Positions 23,730 to 35,162 of a stretch of 64,000 nt of DNA are shown one piece after another. The number at the start of each line of letters is the position of its first letter. Within the stretch, counting starts at the first letter, position 1. This DNA comes from Beta vulgaris subsp. vulgaris (Eukaryota > Streptophyta > Magnoliopsida > Caryophyllales > Amaranthaceae): contig NC_079206.1 in the NCBI RefSeq assembly GCF_026745355.1, positions 15,182,380 through 15,246,379 on the forward strand, written 5' to 3'. The notes under the pieces are model-generated. The model was not told the origin of the DNA and made no database searches. It worked only from the letters and a program-made list of their open reading frames with translations. The translations under genes were made by a program, and so were the position numbers.

Positions 23730-24188
23730 TTTCGCCCTTCTCCACAACTTCTTTGCTCATATAGTCATATGCCTAGTTAATGTAAATAACATATACCCGG
23801 TCGCTCATCTAACTTCGTTGGTAAAATCTTGATGAGATATATACTAAATATCGTCTACCTTATTGTACTTAATACTAGTAGTTTTGTAACACCAAAAGAA
23901 AAACATGTATTGAAATATAGACTTTATGAGTTATAACATAGTAACGTCCCTATTTACTAAATGTATCAACAACAATTAACTTTGACATATTTAACTAATG
24001 TTATTTAAACCCCAAAACTTCCACACTTTTAAGTTGAATAAATAATTGTAATAAAACCTATATAAATGTAACCTCTTATAACTTTAATTTGATATATGAA
24101 ATTATTGTTCACTTTAGCACTATATATTCGCATATTGATAGGATGTGTAATCACCAAAAGTAAAAATAGTTTTCTCCTTTGAGTTAGA
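23730..24188. other. Divergent intergenic region between TOM2B and the prolamin-like gene
   Basis: 460 bp, AT-rich, serving as the shared upstream region of two divergently transcribed genes. Apart from the TATA box at 24121 I see no other element. Confidence 0.5.
24121..24128 (+). promoter_or_regulatory. TATA box of the prolamin-like gene
   Basis: TATATATT, 61 bp before the ATG at 24189, which would give a short 5' UTR of about 30 nt. Confidence 0.45.
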
Positions 24189-25304
24189 ATGGATTCAAAA
24201 TATAGGTGTATGAGAGGCTTTAGTTTAAATTTTCTCATACTTTTATTCTTGGTAATAGTGATACAATCAACTCAGTCACATTCTCTACCTCTCACTGAAA
24301 AACAAAAATTATCACCATCTTTTGACAAATCTATTGGAAATTTGTCACGTTTAGATAAGAGAAAATGGTGGTGTCCTGAACCGTATGAACCTGAATGTGA
24401 GGATGCTATCATAGGGTTACAAGTTTGTGAGTATGATGCATTGCGATCACTCAAGAAAGGTAAAATCATAGTAAGTCCATTGTGTTGTGAGGTTGTGAAG
24501 GAATTGGACAAAAAATGTGTGTTTCACATTTTATTTAGACGAGTACATTTGCTTCCCTACTTCAAGAAATATTGTGATCATGCTAAGACAAAACCAACAC
24601 CAATTTCACCTCCTCCACACGATTTGACCTCTCCACCACCCCAACAAATTATAAGATCTCCTCCACCGGCGTCTTTGTCGCCAGTCGAACAACCTCCAAC
24701 ATCGCCTATCAAAGAGAACCCCCCAAAATCCCATTCACCATGGTCGCCAATCGAACAACCTCCTACGATCCCATCACCGGAAGAAGGGAGCCCGCCAACA
24801 ACCCTAAAACCAACATCACCTTCACCATCATCGCCAATTGAACAACCATCTACACCTCCATCGCCTAAACAAGGGCATGCACCAACACCCCTCGAATCAA
24901 AAGCACCTTTACCATGGTCGCCAGTTGAACGACCCCCAATATTCACAACCCCACCAACTGAACAAGGGAATCCACCAACACCGGTAGACCCAAAAGCGCC
25001 TATTTCATGGTCGCCAGTTGAGCAACCTCCAACATTCACAAATCCACCACCTAAAGAAGGGGACTCGCCAACACCCATCACATCAAAATCCCCTGTACCA
25101 ACTCCATCAATCATTGAACCTATGGTTCCATCGCCATCGGCTGAGCAAGGTCACACACCACTACCACCTTCAATCGGGTTTCCACAAGCGCCAGAAGGAC
25201 AAAGTTCTTCAACTCAACCTCCTACTGCAGAACCCCATATAGTTTACTCTCCTGCACATTCACCTGGAGGTTGCAATTGTATTTGTCCACACGCTAATTA
25301 TTAA
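24189..25304 (+). CDS. Secreted prolamin-like (ECA1-type) protein with proline-rich extensin-like tail
   Basis: Single-exon, 371 residues. Residues 1-30 form a signal peptide (hydrophobic core FLILLFLVIVIQS). Residues 62-130 contain cysteines at 62, 70, 80, 99, 100, 110 and 129, with the adjacent CC pair (SPLCCEVVKELDKKC) typical of the prolamin-like domain (PF05617) of ECA1 gametogenesis-related proteins. Family members are small secreted cysteine-rich proteins, several acting in gametes or the female gametophyte. From about 135 to 360 the protein is a Pro/Ser/Thr-rich, hydroxyproline-rich-like tail with recurring SPxEQPPT and PPTP motifs. It ends in a short Cys-containing tail, GGCNCICPHANY. 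The fusion of prolamin-like head and long proline-rich tail makes it much longer than most family members. It probably acts in the cell wall or extracellular space. Substrate and partner are unknown. Confidence 0.75.
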   Translation: MDSKYRCMRGFSLNFLILLFLVIVIQSTQSHSLPLTEKQKLSPSFDKSIGNLSRLDKRKWWCPEPYEPECEDAIIGLQVCEYDALRSLKKGKIIVSPLCCEVVKELDKKCVFHILFRRVHLLPYFKKYCDHAKTKPTPISPPPHDLTSPPPQQIIRSPPPASLSPVEQPPTSPIKENPPKSHSPWSPIEQPPTIPSPEEGSPPTTLKPTSPSPSSPIEQPSTPPSPKQGHAPTPLESKAPLPWSPVERPPIFTTPPTEQGNPPTPVDPKAPISWSPVEQPPTFTNPPPKEGDSPTPITSKSPVPTPSIIEPMVPSPSAEQGHTPLPPSIGFPQAPEGQSSSTQPPTAEPHIVYSPAHSPGGCNCICPHANY

Positions 25305-26285
25305 TTACTCAATTAACTTCACTAATTAACTTTTGATTTGTAAGAATAAGCATATTAATAAGATCAATACATATTCACAATGGATATTTTTCTTTCTTTA
25401 ATAAAATCCCATCTTTTTGGAGGCAAAGTCTACGAGGATCAAGATGAATTTTCTACAAGTATAAAAATACAATACAAATTGTACTTATATGAATGCGATA
25501 ATACTACGACATATGAAGAATTCTAATACTCACATAATAGCATCTTACGATGCTTAAATTTGCAATTTTTTATGAACATTTTGAATTTTCATTATTTCAT
25601 GAAAGCAACTCATTCTAATCACTATCTTATACACAAATTTGTACATGAATAGCTATTTCTATTAATCTTGCTTTACTAATCAATACTAACTTTCATCTTC
25701 ATATCAATCATATGCATTTGGTAACCAAATTCCTTCCAATACACCTTTGCCCCTTCATTCACCTTCGAAAGTACTTTTCTTATACCCCCTAAAAACACTG
25801 TTGATTTTTGTTTATTAGATGTGTAATTTCAAATTTTCTTTCAATCAACCTAGTATCCATTTTGATTTAATTATTCTCTTTTTACACTAATTATAAATTT
25901 AATACCAGCAGTCTCTGTCACCAACCCCAATATATTCGTGTACTCTCTCACACTTCTGCGGGTTTTGTTCATGCGCAGCTTCATACAACGGACCACAATA
26001 AAGCTTACGTTGGATCGTCAATCCTCTCATATGTGAGTTCATTTCTCATTCAATTGAATTTACCCTAAAATCAATTCTCACCCTTTCATTTATTGATTTT
26101 ACCTCTTTAATTCCATTCAACGTTGCATCAAATTAGAATAGAATTCAAAAGAAATTGAATTTTTTTTCTTTTTGATCGAATCTTTATTATACAGCAGAGT
26201 ATTTTTTTTAGCGTTTCTTACTCAGTCTTATAGTGGGGTTTATTCTTCTTTTAAATTTATTATACGTTGTTGAAAAATAAAAAAA
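25305..26285. other. Intergenic region and 5' UTR of the RING gene
   Basis: AT-rich. A possible 5' UTR exon ends near 26031 (CATAT/GTGAGTTC), and a possible acceptor at 26197 (TTATACAG) would remove a short leader intron. No other coding sequence seen. Confidence 0.35.
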
Positions 26286-29200
26286 ATGGGTTGTACTGTG
26301 AGGGAAAAACACATTAGAACAAGTAGAAGATCACGATCAATGAAACCCACAAACACAGATGTTGATAATCTTCATCATCAAAGTGTTATTAATGAAAGAA
26401 CTTCAGCATTGGCTAAATCTATGCTTGAATCTGGGTTTAAACCTTGGACTTATAACATGGGTTTTAATGATTCTGTGCAAAATAGTGCTTCAAACCCTAA
26501 TAACCCAGATTCTAGCAGTGCCCAGAACCCTGGTTTTGATGACTGTGGATGGGGTTACTGTACTGAGGAACAATTAGAGGAAATTTTGTTGAAGCAATTG
26601 GAGTTTTTGTATAATGAGGCGGTTTCAAAGCTCGTTGCGTTGGGGTATGATGAGGACGTTGCTTTGAAAGCTGTGTTGAGGAATGGGCATTGCTATGGTG
26701 GTATGGATGTTTTAACTAATATCTTGCATAATTCATTGGCATATTTGAACAGTGGGTGTTGTGGGGATGATGGCGATCATGAGGAGTCTGAGCTTGTATT
26801 TACGGATTTGAGGCAGTTGGAGGAGTATTCGCTTGCGGGTATGGTTTGTTTGTTGCAGCAAGTTCGCCCCCATTTAAGTCGAGGGGATGCAATGTGGTGC
26901 CTCCTTATGAGTGATCTTCATGTGGGTCGGGCGAGTACTATTGAAATTCCTATGCTTCCCTCCCCTGGTAGTGTTTGTGGAAGTGCTGTGAGCAATGTGG
27001 AAAGTGTTAGTGACAACGCCTCTAGTTCTGGAATTAGCGTCTCCCCTGGATTGTGCAAGTTCCATGGGGGTTGGGGTTTTGGAAATGGACCCAATTCGGA
27101 GCATCCTGTTAATGGAATTGGTGGGGTTTTCTCGTATTCAGAAGCTAGCATTCAGAGAGAGATTGATTGTGCCAAAAGGTTCAATCTCAGCCCTTCTATG
27201 AAGTCCTTGTTGAAGAGGAATGTTGCAGCTTTTGCTGCTGGGTTCCGCTCTAAACAACAGCTACAATTACAATCTCAACCTTGCACCAATTCTGCAGTAA
27301 GTGGAGACTCTTCAAAAGGAACTGTCCCGGATGTTGATGTGCCAAGTGACCCGTCTGTTGAGTCTAGTGATAATAACCAAGATATTGTAAACTCTTTGTT
27401 GAATAAATTTCGAGATTTGAATCTTGATGAGAACTTAGAGTGTGTTACAGAGGATCAGAAAGATGAGATAATCTTGACTTTGTTGCATCAAGTGAAGGAT
27501 TTAGAGAAGCAGGTAAACGAGCGAAAGGAATGGGCTCATCAGAAGGCAATGCAAGCTGCCAGAAAACTTAGCAGTGATCTGACAGAACTCAAGATATTAA
27601 GAACCGAGAGAGATGAGACTCAGAGGTTAAAAAAGGGTAAGCAGACCCTGGAAGATACAACCATGAAGAGGTTATCGGAAATGGAGAATGCTCTAAGAAA
27701 GGCTAGCGGTCAGGTGGACCGTGCAAATGCAGCTGTTAGACAGCTTGAGGTTGAGAATGCTGAGATCAGAGCAGAGATGGAGGCTTCTAAGTTGAGTGCA
27801 TCTGAGTCAGTCACAACTTGTTTGGAGGTCGCAAAGAGGGAGAAGAAGTGCTTGAAGAGACTTCTTGCTTGGGAGAAGCAGAAAACAAAGTTACAGGAGG
27901 AAATTGCTGCTGAAAAACGGAAGATTGCTGACCTGCAACAGCAGTTGAAGCAGATTCTTACAACTCAGAAGGAAGCTGAGGTGTGTCTACATGTAATCAT
28001 TGCATATATTCCTGTGATCTGTTTTTATGAGCACAATCATTTCTCTGTGTACTTCTGCGCCGAATACTCTCTATCAGTGCAAATGATATTGCTGTCATGC
28101 CATGCCTTCTTAGACTCTCTTGATAACTTCTCAAGGTAATTTAGAATACGTGGGTGCAGTCATGGTGCCATGCCATGCCTACTTAGACTCTCTTGATAAC
28201 TTCTCAAGGTAATTTAGAATTCTCTATTTGACGTGGATGCAGTCATGGTGCCCTTTCATGCAATAAGCTGTCTCATTCCATGTCACTGATTCATATTGTT
28301 CCAACAGCAGGAGACTTTGTGTAACTTCATGGCCTATCGTCGTTGAAATATTCTCGTCTGTTTCCTTTCTTTAGCTGATTTGGAATCCAGTGAGCACAGT
28401 CATACTACCTCTGTTTTTTTTAGATGGATGGGGAACCTTGCTAGTGTTAGCTTTATGATGTCAAATGTATAACTTTATTTCCTACGTCTTGGCCTGTATA
28501 ACTTTCTTAGGCCATTCCATATGTGAATAGTTGACCATTGTGCATAGTGTCCTTTTAGGTATGTTAATTTTTTTCTTTAAAGATTCCTCCCTGTTTAGTT
28601 TGGAAAGGGCTGCGTGGAGTTGGCGATGTTCGAGATTGTGACAAGAAATTTGTTCATCAGAAAATAAAATAAGCTAGTATCCTAGGTCTTTGAGCTATGA
28701 TTTGAAATCATAGGTATCCAAGGCCTTTGAGCTAGTATCTCAGGCCTCCGAGATTCTGTCTTGTGTGTAGACCTAATCTACTATAGGTATGATTTGGATT
28801 CAGGTCCAATGGTGGGGAGGGTGACATGAACCAGATTTTCTTCCTTTATCCACGAAATCATGAAGAAATTAAGAACATATATATAGCTTTAGGGCTAAGA
28901 TTCAAGTGACCATAGCTTAGAGGGAACTTCATAGCCGTTCATATTGGGTGACACCCTGCAGGGTATTGTTTGACTTTAAACTAAGTAAGCATGAGGCCCT
29001 TTGCATGCCGAAAGTAGTGTGTAATATAGGCACATGTTGCTCAATTTAGCAGATATTGGATGTCATGGATAAATATCCTTAATTTATGTGTAATATTGTA
29101 AAATATCACTTATTATGAGGTGGAAGGAGTATATGGCAAGTATATTTCGGGTACCTGGTTATGAACACCCCTAAATTTGCAACAACTTCATTTATTTGTT

Positions 29201-31272
29201 ATAAATGGAAGGTAAGTGCATATTAGGGACAGCTGTGAAACGTTTACGTCGATCTTATGAAATGATCAGTGGTTGGGTAGCTGAAGAAGTGTTCTAAATT
29301 GAGCTTATTGTGAAACAAAGAACTACTTCTTATACCTATTTATCCAGGGTGAATTTTGCTACTATATATTATCTTTCTTCAAAAGTGGTAGCATTAAGTT
29401 AATGGAGGACTGCTTTGCTAGGTATATTAGAACAATGGGGAAGTGATGGTAATAGTTGAAACTTATAGGTACTTGGGGTGACTCTCAAATAGGATGTTAC
29501 CAAAATATGAGACTATTATTCAGCATTTTTGAGAAATGTTAATTTTGTGTCTTTGAGTATAGGTTAGTTATCATTATACTATACAACATCATTTGCTTCT
29601 CTTGAAAACTTTCTTATGTAGAATGCAGATATTGAAGATTCATTGAAATATTGTCTGGAATAAAACTTTGTTCAGGAAGCCAAGTTGTGCGAGCATTTAA
29701 GTTTCTGCAGTTATATAGGGAATTGAGAAGTTCATATAGAGTCTTTTTCTACTATTACTATTGTCATAATTAATTGATTGGGTATGCATTTGAGGCTCTT
29801 ATAACCTTCCTGTGTTTTGATCCCAGTCATCTAGAAGTTGGAAATCTTGAAGTATGTATGTGACTTGTTAAGAAGTGAGTTGAAGATAGTGTATTGGCCA
29901 ATTTATTTGGGAAAAACTTAAATCCTACATGTTCCGGAAATGAGAGGATGGGTCCGTTCTATTTTCTGTGTATTTTGTTGATATTGCTAGGAAGCTAGCT
30001 TGTAACTACAGCTGTGTACTAAAATTCAAATGCACATTAGGAAACAATGTCTCCGAATACCTCAACCAGAAAGAGAATAGAGGTAAGGTGGCTGATTCAG
30101 TACAAACTAGTAACTTTTAGCCCTACATATTTCGAATACTCTTCATATTTCTTTCTTGTGCATTGTTCTTTATTTTCTAAATAACCAGCTGTGGCTCTCC
30201 TGGCATATTTGGATTAAAATGATTAAATCATTCTGGAGATCAATGTCTAGTTTCCTGCACTTGGTTTTGAATGCTATGCTCCTCGGACTCTTCATTTTAC
30301 CTCAAACATCCGTCTCGGATCCTTGACTTTGACACTTCATTTTGGGCCAAAATCATATAAATCTTTAATAAAATAACCAATTTAGACACTTAGGAACATA
30401 CTAATTTATGATACAAGTACCAGAGTCACAAGTAACATAGCTTTCGATATACTAGTAATATATAAGCGGTTTTGCTCTTCAAGTTCAAGGTGCCAACTTT
30501 ACCATTGGATTTAATTATGAATCAAATGATTTTCATGAAGGCACTGTGAGTACATCAGTCTGTTTACATGTACTTTATGTTATCATGTGTCGATATGTCC
30601 TTGTTTAGTTAGTTAGTTGATATATTTGGGCCTTTCTTCTCCGTATTCCCTTGAGTGGATGAGGTACATACCCCGTCCATGCTTGTTATGTAGCTCAATT
30701 GTTCATCTCTGGCCGAAGTTTGCGTAAAGTTACTATGGACTTATGTTTCAAGTATATCGTGGCAGGCGAAGTGGAAGAGGGAAGTCAAGTACAAGGAAGT
30801 TGCAATGACTCAGGTGGAGGAAGAAAGACGTTCCAAGGAAGCAACGGAGAGTAACAACAAGCGTAAGCTTGAAGCCTTGCGCCTAAGGATAGATATGGAC
30901 TTCCAGCGTCACAAGGATGATCTCCAAAGGCTGGAGCAGGAACTCTCTCGCCTCAAAGCAAATGCACAACTACTTATTGAGCCTCATGATTCATCAGATG
31001 CTTTTGCTACAGAAAATCCTGAAGCAGCAAAAGATCAAGGGGAAACTATTGCAAAGCTTCTACGGGAATTGGATGAACCGGAGAAGGAAGGATCAGAGAG
31101 AGAGTGCTTGGTGTGTATGAAAGAGGAAGTCTCTGTTGTGTTCCTGCCTTGTGCACATCAAGTGATGTGTGCCAACTGTGGCGAGAAATATGGTAAGAAA
31201 GGGAAAGCGACTTGTCCTTGTTGCCGGTGTCCCATTGAACAAAGAATTCGTGTTTTTGGCGCGAGCTCGTAG
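26286..31272 (+). CDS. RING-type E3 ubiquitin ligase, MIP1/RF4/RF298-like, two exons
   Basis: Exon 1 is 26286-27980 and exon 2 is 30766-31272, joined by GT-AG (GAG/GTGTGT, GGCAG/GCGAAG), for 733 residues. That is close to Arabidopsis MND1-interacting protein 1 (about 740). Domain order: a basic N terminus; a conserved plant block at about residues 85-155 (EEQLEEILLKQLEFLYNEAV, then LGYDEDVALKAVLRNGHCYG) resembling UBA-type helices; a Ser-rich linker; a long coiled coil at about 390-660 (QRHKDDLQRLEQELSRL). A C-terminal C3HC4 RING follows with zinc ligands C679, C682, C694, H696, C700, C703, C715 and C718. The RING should recruit an E2 enzyme to ubiquitinate partners bound through the coiled coil. 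MIP1 was found as a partner of the recombination protein MND1, and substrates of this subgroup are mostly unknown. Translation of exon 1 can read on into the intron to a stop at 28139, but homologs continue into exon 2. Confidence 0.9.
28096..28221 (+). repeat. Short direct duplication in the RING-gene intron
   Basis: A segment of about 50 bp containing CTTAGACTCTCTTGATAACT and TCAAGGTAATTTAGAAT occurs twice (28096-28147, 28170-28221), about 74 bp apart, shortly after the exon 1 donor. No other feature was recognised in the 2,785-bp intron. Confidence 0.85.
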
Positions 31273-32095
31273 ATACAGAGCACAGTTTGTGGTTGTAATT
31301 TCTTACAGCCCAGCTTAAAACTTTTAACATCCCAGCTGTATGTAAATAATAAGGGGAGGGGGAACCGTGCTATATGCTTCTGTTTTCAAAGTATGGAAGC
31401 ATTTAAATTAAAAACGAAGTGAAATAAGTCACTGGGAAGGTGATTCGACATGAATCAGTAAACTTTACATGGTATATATTATTGTAGAGCCCTGTTGTCT
31501 ACATAGATATGAAAAGGGAAAACTTGTGCTAACACTCTGATGGGCAAGTTTTTATTACTTATTGGTGGGTGAAATTATGGTTGTGATTTTTTTTGACTGA
31601 TTTAGTCACATGCATGGTGATTGCTATTGCTCCCTGATTTACTTTCTCATGTAAAGTTAGTAGTTTATCAACGTACTCGTGGAGATGTTTGAAACCTTTT
31701 ATTCAATGATCTTGCTGAATCATGTAAGCTCTAGTAGTTAGAAAATAGAAACCCAGAAAACAGGTGCTGCGGAGGTTTGAGCTTGTTTTGCAATTGTTTC
31801 CAGGCTTTAGCCATGACATTAGAGCTGATAAGTCGGTTAAAGGGGTCCTGTTTCTTGTTCTCAAAACAATTGCATAATGACATATAGAATTGATTGAATC
31901 AGATGGGTCGACTTCATTTTTGGTGTTTCTCTTGGTTATATCATTGTTCATGCCCCGTGTGTTAGTTCAATGGTAATGTGTCGTATTAGAGATTATCACG
32001 ATTAATGAAAAATAACTAGTTATTAGGTATGGGTTATGTTCCGGCTAAGAAAAAATTTCATTTATTAATATGATACTTCATGATAATAACACTAA
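31273..32095. other. 3' flank of RING gene
   Basis: Probable 3' UTR to about 31480, then AT-rich sequence without genes. A tRNA-like A-box scrap (GTTAGTTCAATGGTAATG) at about 31960 may be SINE debris. Confidence 0.5.
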
Positions 32096-32456
32096 GGCTC
32101 CGTTTGGTAAGGCGTAAAATGTTTTTTAGGAAAACTATTTTCCTCTATTTTTAGTTTTACATTGTTTGGTTGGCAAAAGAGTGTAAAACCATTTTCCTTT
32201 GGGGTAAAATTACTCTCTCAATGATGGAAAACCATTTTCCTTTCAAAATGAAGGGAAAACTATTTTCCTTATCACCCTTGTATACTCCTCTCATTACCTC
32301 CTTAATTTCCCTTTCATTTTCCTTTCATTTCCTCATTTTTCTTACATGTAACCAAACAACGGAAAACTAATTTTGGAATTGTGCTTTCCATTGTAAATTG
32401 TTTTCCATCAAAATCATTTTACACTGAAAATATTTTACGCCCTACCAAACGGAGCC
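32096..32456. mobile_element. Tourist/PIF-Harbinger-like MITE, copy 1
   Basis: 361 bp with terminal inverted repeats GGCTCCGTTTGGTA / TACCAAACGGAGCC and TSD TAA (32093-32095, 32457-32459). Internal AAAACCATTTTCCTTT motifs occur in inverted order. Nearly identical to 42838-43199. Confidence 0.92.
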
Positions 32457-32459
32457 TAA

Positions 32460-32555
32460 ATACAATTTAGTCAAGTGGTTAAAACTTTAGTATATGTACT
32501 TGAGGTCTCGAGAATCAAACGTTATATTACGCAATTTCTAATTTTTTTTTTATTG
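32460..32555 (+). mobile_element. SINE-like tRNA-derived fragment
   Basis: A-box-like TTTAGTCAAGTGGTTAAA and B-box-like GGTCTCGAGAATCAAAC about 45 bp apart, followed by a T-rich run. It abuts the Tourist MITE. Degenerate, no TSD defined. Confidence 0.4.
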
Positions 32556-33202
32556 TACATGGATTACATGAACTAAGACTCTCTAGGGAGAGGGGCAGAG
32601 CGCCAGGTGGCTCAGTTTCTTGTTTATGCACGCCTTTTAATATATTTATATATATATAGATATGTGGAAACATGTGGTCGCTCTCGTTCTTTTTGCTTCT
32701 TTTCTCACGTCCATCTTTTTGTTAATCACTCTTATTCCTCGTCCTCTGCTCTCCATATTTGAGATTTCTTGACAACGTCTATGTGCCACGTGACACCCTC
32801 AATCTGCCATCAAGTAAGGATCTCCGAAGATTTACTATATGTTCTAACATCTTTTAGTGATTTATGTTTCCACAAAATTATCGATATGTGTTGTAATTAG
32901 TAATGCGGCAGTTAATTCTTACTTCCAGCCATAAGCTTTATCTTTCTTATTTGATTTCTTTTTTTGCAGTCATCCCTTGCTCCATCTCTTCTTTCGAAAT
33001 TCACCATAATCGTTAGAGTCATCTACTTCGTAATTAATGGAGTTGCGTTATAAATTATTCTTGATGCTAATCAAATCTTATTGTTGTTGTTCGAGAATAC
33101 GAATTAGGAGATGGAGTTCAAAGGTCAGATAGCAACACCCATAAAAAGGTCAGTGAAATTATTAATCATAGCACAAATTCCTTTGCAGATATAATTTAAT
33201 TC
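32556..33202. other. Gene-free stretch
   Basis: AT- and CT-rich sequence without recognised gene or element ends. The phrase GTCTATGTGCCACGTGACAC near 32777 recurs near 34100, showing that the two sites share an older repeat. Confidence 0.45.
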
Positions 33203-33475
33203 AGTTGTGCTTTTATGTGTCATGGGGAGCCTTTCCTCTTCCACTAGAATTTTGTCGCGTGTGCAATGATCCAACAACAGACTGGTCATAAAAAAAATAT
33301 AATGATGTCTTGAATAGACCAAATGACCTACTAGTTGTGCTTTTATGTGTCATGGGGAGCCTTTCCTCTTGCACTAGAATTTTGTCGCGTGTGCAATGAT
33401 CCAACAACAGACTGGTCATCATATTTTTTGAAAAAAAAAATATAATGATGTCTTGAATAGACCAAATGACATACT
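33203..33475 (+). repeat. Tandem duplication, about 130-bp period
   Basis: Two head-to-tail units start AGTTGTGCTTTTATGTGTCA at 33203 and 33333. They differ by single bases and by an extra CATATTTTTTG-type insertion in unit two. Confidence 0.9.
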
Positions 33476-33694
33476 AATAAGAATTAAGATACATTTACCA
33501 CTACACCAAGTGATATATAATGTAATTATTTTAAAATTAAATTATCAATAGATGAAATTTTTTTAAGTACCCAGAATATAGCCCGGGTCTAAAAACTAAT
33601 TATTTCCCCTAAAACTATATGCAAAAGAACCGAATAAACTAAAAAAGAACGGAGGGAGGATTTCAATCAATAATACTTGAAGATCTGTTGCCGC

Positions 33695-34047
33695 TAGAGG
33701 TGGGCATGGGTTGGGTCCGCAAGCGGGCTGGCCCGGCACGAGCCAACTCGAGGTGCGACTCAGCCCGTTGCCACTACGTGGGCCGCGGGCCTATCATGGT
33801 CAAGAAATTTTATTTTAGGCCCACACCGGCACAACCCCGCCTAGATGGCCCATGGACCGAACATTCATTTCCTTTGTTTTTTTAGCCTGAAACTGTAAAA
33901 AAAAATCCAAAAAAAAAACATAAAACACGGGTCAGGCCTGCAGGAGGCACGAGCCCGGCTCGCGGGGAAAATCTGGAAATTTCAGGCCCGACCCACCACT
34001 CTCCCAAAGCCCGCGAACAGGCCTGATCCGGCCGACGCCCAGGTCTA
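33695..34047. mobile_element. hAT-type MITE with 8-bp TSD
   Basis: Terminal repeats TAGAGGTGGGC and GCCCAGGTCTA. The flanking 8-bp duplications GTTGCCGC (33687-33694) and GTTGACGC (34048-34055) have one mismatch. GC-rich 353-bp interior with no transposase. Confidence 0.85.
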
Positions 34048-34185
34048 GTTGACGCTTTGCAGCATCTATACAAATATATTAAAAGGCGTGCGAAAGAACG
34101 TCTATGTGCCACGTGACACTCTCCTCAAATTTCTAATGCAAATGCTTTATGTTCATGTATACTCCTAACTTTTTAAAAAATGTTT

Positions 34186-34262
34186 AAGTGTAAGGTATCG
34201 AACATGTGACCTTTGAAATGAAAAGTAAGAACTTAACCATCAATACACTATGACTTTGTTCT
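34186..34262 (-). mobile_element. SINE-like tRNA-derived fragment
   Basis: On the minus strand, A-box-like TGTATTGATGGTTAAG and B-box-like CATGTTCGATACC in tRNA order. Diverged and without defined ends. Confidence 0.4.
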
Positions 34263-34335
34263 TTAATGTTTGAAATAAAATATGATAAAGTCTTGTAATA
34301 ATTGTAGTTAACTAAAAAGACTTAACAAGTATATA

Positions 34336-34595
34336 CTCTCTTCTTTTTTTATTGCTACATTGTTGTATGCACAACCATTTATGCAATGTCACTTTCAAGC
34401 TTTTTGGAGTGTGTTTTTTGATCCATTTAATGTTAAATAATGAGAAAAAGTGAAAAAGTAGTATTTTTGGGTCGAAAAAGAGAAAAACAAATATAAAAGT
34501 ATCAATTTATGGTGGGCCAAATAAGAAAAATGTAGAAATTTTAAAAAATCAACCATTTAAGGAAAATGTACCAATTAAAAAAAAAACGGAGGGAG
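34336..34595. mobile_element. Stowaway-like MITE
   Basis: Left end CTCTCTTCTTTTTTTATTG, right end ...AACGGAGGGAG, flanked by TA (34334-34335, 34596-34597). Confidence 0.7.
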
Positions 34596-34599
34596 TACA

Positions 34600-35160
34600 T
34601 CTTTAACAATCTTATTACGTAACTTCCAACATAATATTGATATCATATTCTCTTACCACAATTATTTTTAACATATTGTTTTCAAACTCAAAGTTTTCAT
34701 TTTTTTTATTTATCACGTCGTAACGTAAAATTTTCAATTTCGTAATAGACAAAAATTATGAAAAGTAGCAAAATAAAATATGAAATAAAAAATAATGCCA
34801 TTCATTCCCTTGATGGTGGATAGCCACGTGGTTGATTTACTGCGATGACAGGTGGAAAAATAGAGGGTCGTTGGCGTCGTTGCAATGATTCTTCGAAAGG
34901 AGAGGTTGAGAATGCACGGGTTAAGAAGTGAAAAAGGCAGCAAGATATTGTATATATGTAGCAAATTTTTAAATCTCATATTCTTTGTAATATACGTTGT
35001 AATTTATCAATGCTTTATATTACATCTCTATTAATAGTCGTAATATTTTGATTTTCATATTATCAATACATAATTTTGAATATAAATATTTCTAACTATT
35101 TAATGTGAATATTATAATAAGTTGAAATCTTGTAAATATCATGCTAAAGTTTATATTATA
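34600..35160. other. AT-rich intergenic stretch
   Basis: No gene or clear element. An 81-codon open frame at 34734-34979 has no recognisable features. Confidence 0.5.
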
Positions 35161-35162
35161 TA

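Noticed and set aside
24578..25114. 178-codon minus-strand open frame rich in Gly
   Set aside because: It is the antisense of the proline-rich tail of the plus-strand gene (CCN read as GGN).
27981..28139. RING protein ending at 28139 as a truncated, RING-less form
   Set aside because: The extra residues follow a good GT donor and are not conserved in type, and exon 2 continues the coiled coil and supplies the RING. It could still occur as a retained-intron transcript.
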